Assembly: GCA_002286855.1 (NCBI GenBank)
Contig: NRSV01000060.1
Location: 30,250-94,249 of the forward strand
DNA: 64,000 bases
DNA from: Bipolaris cookei
Lineage: Eukaryota; Ascomycota; Dothideomycetes; Pleosporales; Pleosporaceae
Reading direction: 5' to 3'
Part shown: one piece after another, positions 55,260 to 64,000 of the stretch
Numbering within the stretch: the stretch's first letter is position 1
How the letters are laid out: each line of letters starts with the position of its first letter
Position numbers and translations under genes: made by a program
Notes under the pieces: model-generated
Databases searched by the model: none
What the model saw: the letters and a program-made list of their open reading frames with translations, nothing else
Told to the model about the DNA's origin: nothing

Positions 55260-57451
55260 CTACCAACTCTCCCACTTCTGCCCACCCATAGCAATAAGCC
55301 GATTGAACAGCTCATCTCTCAACGGCAAAGCCATGATACGGTACTCGTTAAACTTCGAATCAGTAATAATCAGGCCATCTGCCAACTCGCGTTCCATAGC
55401 CCACCCCACCACCATCTTGGCCTTCCATCCGAATCCACCGACCTTCTTGATGTCGATAATGTCGCCAACGGGTACACTCCACAACGGATGCAAGTCTTCT
55501 CTGTCAACGCTACCAATCTTCTCAATCGTCTTGTCAGTCGAAAAGGCAATGCAGGGGATTGTGGATTTAGTAGCGATATACGCGTGTCCCTTTTTACCAT
55601 CGAATCTGGCTTTGAATTCGACAGGGCCAGATGTGAGATCGGCGTTTCGCGGCGGGAGGGCACCCAGTCTGTTCTTTGCATGTGTGGAGCCAGCTGCAGC
55701 TTTGACTTTGTCGGCGCCCCTTGTGGTCTCGACGGCGCCTTTGGCGGTGCCGCGGAAGAAACTGAGAATCTTGCTACCCTTTTTGACGTGCTTGCTGTCT
55801 TTTTCAGAGCCTTCGCCGCTCGCTTCGTGTCCCACTTCGGGGTCGTATGCGATGGCGTCGTCGAGTTCTTCTTTTGTGGCATTGAGTGCCCTATCTACGC
55901 CCATAGCACGAAGTTCTTCCGAACCAACGTGTGCGGTTTGCTCTGCTGGTGGATGTGCGATGTGTGGTGGAGGTGGTAGCGGAGCTTTGTTCGCTTCACC
56001 AAGACGGAGTAAGGTGATTGTGAGTTGAGCGTTAGTAGGAACGCCTTTAAGAAGCGTATTACGGAGTTCGAGTAGTTTCTTCCACTTGGGAAATTTCCTG
56101 TCAAGAAGTGCAAGTCCTCGTTGAATGACGGGGTCGCCGAAAAATCCGAATCCAATACCGAATGTAACGCCCTTCATGAAAACATAAGATGACACAAACA
56201 GTGAGATGAAGAAGAGGGGGGCGACAACTGCTCCAAGGCGAAGACGGGACTTGCTCTGTGAGAATGGAGGAGTTGGATCAAGCATGCTGTTAAAAAATTA
56301 GTAGGTGATCAATGTTTCCCTGTTGCAGCACACTCACTTCGCAAAGCGTTCCCAGGTGTCTGCAACGTCTGAAAGCGCATGCATGATTGGCCTCATCTTG
56401 CTCCACATGGCAGTCTCCAAAGGTACCTTGGTCTTATCATGGTCCTTGTCAGGCTTATTACCAGAAGCTTTGTCTTGAGCGTGGGCAACACCCATGGCAA
56501 GTCGAGTAGTATCTGGAATGTTGCTGTCAGGCGATTCATCTTCTTTAGGTTGTACTTCAGGTTGTTTGCCAGTCGCACTTGACAGTGCAATCGTGGCAAA
56601 GCCGTAGACGAAATTCGTGGCCTCTTGTTCCACAGCTTCACCCTTGTGGTTTTCAGGTGCTCCAGTGACACTGTCGGTGCTTCCAAGAGTTCCTGATTTT
56701 GGCTTCTGAACACCCCCGCTGGAGCTTACGAGAGCAATAGGGGCCGGAGGAAACATTACTTCGCGAGCAGGTGGGTGAACGATTAGCGTCAGCAGGCTGA
56801 CTGAGAGTAAAGGCATAATCATGTCAAGGAGCCAAGCAGTAAAGTACGCGGAACAAAACCACGCAGTGCGACGTGACTCTCTCCATGAGCGAATGCGAGC
56901 AATATGCTTGGCAAACCCGATTATGCCGATAATCTAACACGATCAGTCTATATGTAGCAGATGCTTAGTCTCCAGAACTTACGATAGTCATATAGAGGCG
57001 CTCAAGATTGGCACGAAACTTGTCCGGAGTAAACTCTTCTTCGTCGGCAACATTGAGATCTAATCCTCCAGGAGACGCTGTCTGTATCTCTTTGACTTGA
57101 TATATTTGCTATGAATAGTTAGTATAGAAGTGAGTACTATTGGACGTATTTGCTTTTTACCTTATTAAAACGCCGGACAAGCATCCATACATGCTCATTG
57201 TCGAGCCCTCCCACGAGAGGCTTGGCGACATGTTCTTTTGGCTCGTTCCACCCCAAATCCACTACCTCTTTTTGATGCTCGACCTGAGCTGCACCCTTCT
57301 CTTCTGTGGGTGGCACCATAGCAGCATCTAGAGCTAGCGCATGGCTGTCCGTAGGTGCATCGCGTAGCGTGGCCGATTTGCCTTCATGTTCAGTAGGATC
57401 CGTATCGGGGATAGGTAAGAGGTCTTTGTAGACCACACCACCGGTCGACAT
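55260..57451 (-). CDS. DUF3292-family integral membrane protein
   Basis: Four exons: 57451-57161, 57108-56983, 56933-56338 and 56286-55260, about 679 residues. The layout matches the fungal DUF3292 family: N-terminal VYKDLLPIPDTDP, the WNEPKEHVAKPLVGGLDNEH and VWMLVRRFNK|QIYQVK block, and RANLERLYMTI. Hydrophobic segments follow in the middle (LDMIMPLLSVSLLTLIVHPP; LGAVVAPLFFISLFVSSYVF then GVTFGIGFGFFGDP). The C-terminal half has a lipid- or protein-binding-like region (GHAYIATKSTIPCIAFSTDK, HPLWSVPVGDIIDIKKVGGF, RIMALPLRDELFNRLIAMGG) that resembles a GRAM/PH-type fold. Function is unknown in the family. An in-frame ATG 25 codons upstream (57526) is possible, but MSTGG is the more natural start. 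Confidence 0.85.
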
Positions 57452-58544
57452 GTTCGATGCATGAATTAAGAAAAAAGATGTATTGAGAAGTCTATGGCGG
57501 ATTAACAGGTAGAAGAAGGGAGTCATGCAATTTGTTTGCGCTCATAATTACAACAATAAACACGCGGGAAGCTGCGATGGTTCACTACGTCATGGCTCGC
57601 ACTAGCGGACAGCAAGCCACAACCATCAGCGGCGATGCCACTTCACACACTACACCTTTATCTCTTATTTTCGTAAAAACCCACTATTGAGCCCTAGTGG
57701 AATGGAGGCTAAGTACTAGAAACAACAGAATAGCTGACGATGTATGTCGTTAGTTAGGTGTGGTGACCCAAATACTTTGCGCATTCTGACGAATATGCGC
57801 ATTTCAATAACAATGTTCGACACGGCACTTTGAGCGATCTTGATCTACACACGCCCCACCATACTAAGCACCTAATCTTTGTTTTCCCTGTTTGTGATAC
57901 CGTTTGACACATGCCTGATTTCCTTTTACGGTCTCAGACTGACCGAAAAGGGTGCCGCGGATGTGCAAGGCTGCACCAGCTTTGTGAACTACCAGTGTTA
58001 CGCCCGCAAAGCACTCGATGGGGTATTTCGTCATCACCTTTTGACAGCTTGAGAATTCTTGGGTAGCACGAATAAATTCACTACACTATCACTTGATAGA
58101 GGCTGGTAAATATGATTTAGTCTTTTTTGATGCCACATAGCACTGACAACACATGTGGTCGGTCTATGGTCCACTTTGATCATACCTACGTTGTGCGTCA
58201 TAATCTCGTACACCATTTTACCAGATCGTCTGACTTGCGATAGAGTTCTTCACCACATAGCACTTGACTGACGCCGCGATTCTATGTCCATTTGATGAAT
58301 CTTATATATTCTAAAGTGACTTGCCTCCATAGTTTTTTCTTGAATTCTCGAAAGGCTAAAAAAAAATTAATATGTCATACTGGTCTATGAGAAACGCCAA
58401 GCTGCCATATGGATGCAAGTTCGCAGAAACAAAAAAAGGCAATAAGACACGCTATGAGTAGTCAGAACGTCTTGACAGACACGTGCCCGACTTAAGTAAC
58501 ATATCACAAAAATACACACCATAACTCTCTTCCCTAAATCACCC
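57452..58544. other. Intergenic, no gene seen
   Basis: AT-rich. The phrase CACATAGCACT(T)GAC appears twice (about 58133-58147 and 58254-58269), perhaps a decayed repeat. No frame is supported. Confidence 0.45.
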
Positions 58545-60387
58545 TCATTTCCCCGTAACAACGGAATTTTTTCCCGCAAAAGCATTGTTCACGGCGACTG
58601 CAAAAGCCGCAATATCCACATTTGTATTCAAGCCGCCCTTGACTTTATCAAACGGGAAAATGGCGCTCTTATCACGCACACCCAGACTATCCACAAACAA
58701 CACATTGGGGAAAGACTGTGGCGTGAATGAGTTCCAAGCAGTACTGATGAGATCGCCAAAGGCGCCAGTGGCCATATTCCTAGAATGAATGTTAGCTTTT
58801 GTAAAAAAAAAGAAGAGGTGAAAGGTCAAAGAAAGGAAGGCATAGGCGAAGTTTGTAACTTACATGATGCCTTTATCAAAGTTAATCACATCTTCGGGCT
58901 GCTGCGTCAGTGTCCAAGAAAACACATGAAATACATCCTTTCTTGCTTGCGCATCGGCAACAATATTGCGTTGCTGCTTGAGCTTGGCTAGTTGGTCCTT
59001 CTTCATGGCCTCCAGGTTATTGCTATTGCTGTATTCGTCGTAAAAAGGAAAGTTCCCGCCGCTGTAAAAACCCTCGTTTGCAAAGCCGCCAAGTTGTATG
59101 CCCCCGGGCAGTTGTGCCATGATGAAGACTGCAGCGCGGTCGGTGATGAATTCGGCTAAACGTTTGTTGGAGAAGTCAGTTCCACCAGGGTTGTTGACGA
59201 CATGCCGGTTGTTGATTTGCTTCAAGGTGGTGAAGAGGTCGTTCCATTGGGATTGCGTTAAGTCTTGATAGTCTCTATCCGTGTCCACCGTATGGCTCAC
59301 ATTTATAATTATAAGTTCCTTGTGTTCGGCGGTAAAGTCATTGACTTGCTGTATAATGTCTTTGAGCGACTGGCCATTGCCGCCGAACCAAACGCCAGCT
59401 ACGGCACTGTAGTGACCGGCTACCCATTCGCCTCTGGAGAATACAGGACGAAGATCAAAAAAGCGCGACCCAGCCATGAGTTGCTGGTAGAAGTCGAGGT
59501 ATTGCGCCTGAGTATTTGCAAAATGCGCGCCGACAGTGCCGGGATGGAAAGTAGCCATTCCCGCATCGTGGCTGCCAGGCATGCAAATGTGTCTGAGTGT
59601 TCTGTTCGCTAGTGATCCCATACTTTGTTGCATCCAGTCGGCGTATGATCCAGTGTTAGACCAGAATTTTCCAGCCTCATCAGTAGATATGATCCAGTTT
59701 ACTGCCGCGTCATGTCGGAATCCTAGCTTAATTTTCGTTCCGTTGGGACTTTGTTCCGTTTGCATATTGTCCAGTGATATGGTAAGCTCATAGTCTGATG
59801 GCTTTCGTGCCAGGACTGTGAACTTGTTTGATGTTCCATCCACGTTGTAGTAAGCTTCTCCCGCATCATCCCAAGTATGCCCCTTTAGTCCAAACTCGAC
59901 ATGGATTTTTTCGGTGGTTCCTGTTTTCTTGGATCAGCAGTCTCGACTCGTAAGCTAAATGGGGTTTCGTACCTGCTCTCACAGTCGGCCAGTTCCATGT
60001 ATTCATCTGGTATGAATGCTGGTAACCCAATGTCCAGTCAAATGGCGAGCCATTTACTAGCGTCAAATCTCCACCTGTTCACACGTGGTCAGTCTGGTCT
60101 ATTCTGATGTCGTCTCAGGAACTTGTTCTTCACTTACCCCAACCTATGATGTTACTCCAACCCATGATGGAGAGTTCTTCCGATTCTTCTGTAACCGCAG
60201 TTCCGTTGCAGTCTGCTTGTTGCAAGGGCTGCTGGTCTTTGTGCCCCTTAAGAGCTGCGTAACTGAGATATTCGTCCGGAAATCCTGCTCCTCGGACTGC
60301 GCCACACAGGACCATAGTTATACTTAACCACTGTGCTCGCCATGATGCACAATGTCGGCGCATAACGGAATAATATTCATTGGCCAT
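58545..60387 (-). CDS. PI-PLC X-domain-like phosphodiesterase, secreted or ER-targeted
   Basis: Four exons: 60387-60138, 60074-59973, 59920-58864 and 58779-58545, about 547 residues; the start could also be 60363, which leaves a cleaner signal peptide (MRRHCASWRAQWLSITMVLC). The N-terminal 170 residues form a beta-rich region (LVNGSPFDWTLGYQHSYQMN, HVEFGLKGHTWDDAGEAYYN). The catalytic TIM barrel has the first His in CMPGSHDAGMATF (about residue 234), RFFDLRPVFSRGEWVAGHYS with the second His (about 283) and IIINVSHTVDTD. As in bacterial-type PI-PLCs and other short eukaryotic X-only proteins, there is no Y or C2 domain. It would cleave phosphodiester head groups, but the substrate is not known. 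The last exon rebuilds PNVLFVDSLG, typical of the barrel's end. Confidence 0.85.
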
Positions 60388-61116
60388 GTCCCTCGCCCTG
60401 ACCACGATTTAGTGGGCCGGGCCTGACTGTCATTCCCACTCACGCACTGTCAGCCACTGGATCGATGCTTGCACTTGTGAAATACAGGGTGCATTTTGAT
60501 GTTAACCAGAAGCCGTTACTTGTTGCACGTGGGTCTGCGCTGCAGCGAACAAGCTGAAGGTAGACGGTGCTTGGTATCACATTCCTGATTGGGTGGAGTT
60601 GATGTTTCAGGCGGAGATCCCATGGCCAATTCCAATATCGAGGCCATCAAGGAGGTAAATACCAGGATATGCAACTCGCTTGTCGGCGTGACGGGCGGCA
60701 TGAAACGTGGCGGGGCGTAGGAAAGGTCTGAGCGGTGCGAGCTTATTGGCTGTGTTCCCGCATGGCGCCTCAGAAGTCAAAGAGTTGAAGATGGGCTTCG
60801 AAGTAAAATCGCACTATTTCGCCGCGATTTGTGCGTTCCAAGAGCAGGCGGGTAGGATGTCAAGCGACACAATCGGCTATGTGCAGTGTGTACGTGACAA
60901 GAAACGCGATGGTCAGGTGCATATGTTCTTTATCCCTAGGAAACCACCACCTGCATAGCGTAGCGCTAAGGGGTGAAAACGATCAATATATGCATACATA
61001 AGTTCAGCGCATAAGCTACTACCTCCTTGGCACGTTGCAATTTCATTCGCTATACAGTTGGGCGTCCATATTCTTCGTTTGCATACTTGTATTTTTGGTG
61101 CGCGAGCAATGGCGGC
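60388..61116. other. Intergenic, no convincing gene
   Basis: Upstream region of the phosphodiesterase gene and 3' flank of the kelch gene. An 83-codon frame at 60707-60958 on + has no recognisable content. Confidence 0.45.
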
Positions 61117-62472
61117 TCACCTGTCAATAGTGATCATCCACCCATCTTCTAGAACTTTGCCGTCCGCATCAACGCCGCCCCACACTACAGCTGTAGCTCC
61201 ATCAACCTCGGTACCCTTCGAGACGCCAAAGTAACCTCGTGCGCCAAGCCCCCTCTTGGGCTTCCCTGGTATCTCCTTTTCTTCTTCTCCTTTTGTATCG
61301 ACGTAGCGGTAAATCACCTCGGCCCATTGCGACTCATGTGTGTCCTTCTTGATATGTGCGCGAATGCTGTCCTTTGCTGCTGCAGCTGTCGATTTCTCAG
61401 GGGCGAGCTGCATAGCCCATATGTCGTCAAGATACTCCTCATTTTCGGTCAAACCACCAATAGCCAACAGGTAGTACCGTCCTTGACCCGTAGTGACTCC
61501 TACAAGTCCTGCATATGAGCGTGCCTGAGGCGCTACAGCGGTGCTGCCCTCTCGGTCTGATTTCTTCACTTCCTCCCAGCTCCAGCCGCTTGATACTGGT
61601 GTGGTACCGCGTTCTGCATGTGTCCAGACGTGGGAAGCATCAACGTATTCCATCGCGCCAGAGACAAAGGTTTCCACACCTTTGCCGCCAAAGCGATATA
61701 GGCGGTTTTCAACCAGAGCTAAACTTGCACCTTCTCGTGGGTGACCTGGTGGCGATGGGATGTTGGACCATGTTCGCGTCTTGACGTCGAATGCTAATGC
61801 ATCGCATAAGAGTTCACTCTTTGCCATGTCGCGGCCACCGACAATAAAGATGGTACCGTACGAGTTTGACTCAGGTGGCTCTGGCACGTGCATTGCAGGA
61901 TCTGCTGGTGCTTGCGGTGCCTTTTCAACGTATGTCGTAGTCTTTGGGCTTGGGAGATCTGAGCTCGCTGAGGCATGGCCTGATCGATGGCTGGGAAACA
62001 GCGTGTCTACCGCCGGGTCGAGATAGGACCAAATATTCGATACCGTGTTGTACACCCATACTCTTCCCTTTTCATCTGTGACACCTTCTCCCTCACCACC
62101 AAATATATAGATATGATCGTCGATCACAGCTGCTGTGTGTCCCTTTCTCGAATTCGGTACGTCGTCTAAGCCATTTGCCGATCGAGCAGGATATTTTGTA
62201 TAGTCGGCGTCAAGTACTCCGCTTGAGGGAAGAATCACAACGTGCATGTCATTGTCTGCAAGCGTGCCGGCTTCGGTTTCTCCACCGAAGATGTAAGCCC
62301 GGCCCTTGACTACCGAAATTGTGTGGTGCGATCGCGGGAGCGGAACAGATGATATGCGTGTGATGTTGGCTTTGAGAGGCAGTGTTGGGTGTTTCATGCC
62401 CTTGACGAGGGCTACAGCGCCTCCGAGGAGGTTCTCAGCTGCATACAGCACTCCAGCTGCCCCGGCTTCCAT
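61117..62472 (-). CDS. Kelch-repeat beta-propeller protein
   Basis: One exon, 451 residues from ATG 62472. At least five kelch blades are visible: RSHHTISVVKGRAYIFGGE, RKGHTAAVIDDHIYIFGGEG, YGTIFIVGGRDMAKSE, REGASLALVENRLYRFGGKG and YYLLAIGGLTENEEYLDDIW, closing with TAVVWGGVDADGKVLEDGWM. Kelch propellers are protein-interaction platforms; no catalytic galactose-oxidase residues are evident and there is no secretion signal or membrane segment, so it is probably intracellular. The N-terminus (GAAGVLYAAENLLGGAVAL) is Ala/Gly-rich and could be weakly membrane-associated. The partner is unknown. Confidence 0.88.
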   Translation of the reverse strand: MEAGAAGVLYAAENLLGGAVALVKGMKHPTLPLKANITRISSVPLPRSHHTISVVKGRAYIFGGETEAGTLADNDMHVVILPSSGVLDADYTKYPARSANGLDDVPNSRKGHTAAVIDDHIYIFGGEGEGVTDEKGRVWVYNTVSNIWSYLDPAVDTLFPSHRSGHASASSDLPSPKTTTYVEKAPQAPADPAMHVPEPPESNSYGTIFIVGGRDMAKSELLCDALAFDVKTRTWSNIPSPPGHPREGASLALVENRLYRFGGKGVETFVSGAMEYVDASHVWTHAERGTTPVSSGWSWEEVKKSDREGSTAVAPQARSYAGLVGVTTGQGRYYLLAIGGLTENEEYLDDIWAMQLAPEKSTAAAAKDSIRAHIKKDTHESQWAEVIYRYVDTKGEEEKEIPGKPKRGLGARGYFGVSKGTEVDGATAVVWGGVDADGKVLEDGWMITIDR

Positions 62473-62875
62473 TGCAGTAGGTGAGGTCTGGGGATTGATT
62501 CGAAAGGAAACAAGCACTTGCTATGATAGAGAAAATCTCCTGAATGTATTCTGATATACAATGTAAGATCGTGAGTTGGTGTATTGGCAACAGGTGGTGT
62601 TGTATAGTTGCGAACACGAAGCTACCCCAGAAAATGACGTCACATCAGGAGACACTAGCCACCCGACGCCCATCATTCACAGCCACAGATGCTATTCCGA
62701 TACGCTTTCACGTGTAAGAGCGATAGGTGCAGCTCGTCTTAGTCTGAAAATGCAGACACTGAAGTAGTGCTAAACAGCTACAAAAAGCCATGCTAAAAGA
62801 CAGATGATACATGATGCATGAGTCGTGATTTCTCTTGATTAAACGACTACGTAGTAATAGTGCACCCCTCGTGCT
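62473..62875. other. Intergenic, no gene seen
   Basis: Upstream flank of the kelch gene and 3' flank of the ABC1-kinase gene. No supported frame. Confidence 0.55.
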
Positions 62876-64000
62876 TTATATATTCGGGGAGAGTTGATCA
62901 GACTTGACATATCGCTCCACCTAGACATGAATCAGCAATAAACTCCAATGAAACGTCCAAGACACGTACCGTATCAATTGAAGCTTGTAAAAAGCTACGC
63001 GCCTCAAGACCAACCCAGACCTTGAGCATGGAAAAGTCGCCTCCACGGATCATAGACGAGCCGCTTTGCGCACCCAGCTGTCGTAGAATGGGAAGTGCCC
63101 TATTGCTAATCAGTATGCGATTCGGAAACGCCAGCGCCAGCGCTTACCCTGCGAACAGATCCAGGTTTGGATTCAAGCTCCTTCCAATACCCTCCAAAAG
63201 AAGTATGCTGAGAACCACATTCACAAAGTCGCCCTCAAGGCGAACGTGATGTGTCCGAACCATTGATAGGACCTCGTTCAAGATGTCTCCAATCTTGATG
63301 TTACCGAGGGCAAAAGTACGGCTCTTGACTCCCAACACTAAGTGTTGCATGCGCAAAGCAAACACCTCGCGGTTCAGGACGGCCTGTGGTTGCCTGCATC
63401 TCTCTACCATCAAGTGACCTGCCTTGTAGCCATCGAACTCTGCAACAGCCTTGAAGAGATCAAGAAAATTAGTGCGGTTCTTTGCATTCAGTTCTGTCAC
63501 TAGGCCGGTATCTATAAAGATGAGTTGAGGTCGGTAGCCCTCACTATCAATTTGCTCCAACGTCGCCTGCCATTGCTTGGGGTTCTTCTTGTGTGGTCTT
63601 AAACGCTCCAGCACTTCTTCGGTGACATCGGGGGATTCCTTAGGGCCCGTTTTCTGGTCTTCTTTCCTGGCAAAAAACGAGACGTCGAGCTGCTCGGGTT
63701 TGTAGAATCGAACCATAATGTTCCCTGGATGCAAATCTGCGTGGATAAAGTTGTCAATGAGAACCATGTTCAGGAAAGCGTCCAATCCTTCATCTGCGAT
63801 ATCCTTCTGAAAGACACCACCTCCATTCTGCAAGAAGTCCTCCAGAGGAATTCCCTGGGCAAACTCTTCGATGAGTACATTGCGCGTAGTGTAATCCGTG
63901 TAGGGGTAAGGGAACCAGGCCGTTGTTCGATCTTTGAAGTTTTTCCGGAAGAGTGTAAGGTTCGCAGCCTCGATTCGCAGGTCCAGTTGCAGCCTCATCA
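62876..64000 (-). CDS. ABC1/UbiB-family atypical kinase (ADCK2-like), C-terminal part
   Basis: Partial: the 5' end lies beyond base 64000. Exons in the window: (64000)-63148, 63099-62970 and 62920-62876, ending ERYVKSDQLSPNI and TAA. Motifs of the ABC1 (UbiB/COQ8) kinase fold are clear: MRLQLDLRIEAANLTLFRKN, VLIEEFAQGIPLEDFLQNGG, the catalytic loop NFIHADLHPGNIMV and the metal-binding IFIDTGLVTEL (DTG replaces the usual DFG, as is common in this group). A long insert between the last two blocks (FFARKEDQKTGPKESPDVTE) matches the ADCK2 branch. These proteins act in mitochondria in ubiquinone or lipid homeostasis. The in-frame Met at 63998 is almost certainly internal. Exons 2 and 3 are supported by frame continuity and by the very short, clean terminal exon of 15 codons. 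Confidence 0.88.

Noticed and set aside
60707..60958. 83-codon plus-strand frame
   Set aside because: Too short, no recognisable content, and no promoter or splice support.

Overview
The window is nuclear DNA of a filamentous ascomycete, most likely a Dothideomycete (Pleosporales-like). Introns are short (about 48-90 bp), with GTAAGT-type donors and CTAAC...YAG acceptors. The gene set is fungal: Vip1, Utp21, Ndc80, a DUF3292 protein, a pisatin-demethylase-like P450, a GH3 glucosidase and fungal pogo/Fot1 transposons. Exon joins below were made by eye from splice signals and reading-frame continuity. The lineage call is inference.

Layout. 1-14,003 is a transposon-dense island: a hAT transposase cut by the left edge, a diverged LTR with a 37-bp tandem repeat, a long-armed MITE, two abutting pogo elements (one carrying two solo LTRs, the other a 725-base assembly gap) and a third pogo element. 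One host gene, an EamA/DMT membrane transporter (4186-5358), survives inside it, and an F-box-like gene with one in-frame stop lies at its right edge. 15.5-28.0 kb is ordinary gene-rich sequence: UTP21 and VIP1 head to head, then a secreted GH3 beta-glucosidase. 28.5-33.4 kb is a second transposon island: a 5'-truncated LINE with a 15-bp target duplication, decayed repeat DNA, a solo LTR and a fourth pogo element. 33.4-43.2 kb is nearly gene-empty, about 9.8 kb with a single conserved acidic protein near its middle. 43.2-64.0 kb is gene-rich again: NDC80, a FAR1-type transcription factor, a P450 divergent from a LaeA-like methyltransferase, a one-TM protein, a DUF3292 protein, a PI-PLC-like phosphodiesterase, a kelch protein and the C-terminal part of an ABC1/UbiB-family kinase that runs off the right edge.

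How the parts relate. Most host genes are housekeeping (ribosome biogenesis, inositol pyrophosphate metabolism, kinetochore) and have no operon-like link. The only neighbourhood that hints at joint function is FAR1 factor - P450 - methyltransferase at 46-52 kb. The strongest sequence-level result is the insertion history of the transposon island: perfect target-site duplications let the order of most events be read directly. No CRISPR array, rRNA or convincing tRNA was seen. I did not find a clearly new molecular system; the most unusual items are the nested pogo/solo-LTR complex and the large empty interval around the acidic protein.
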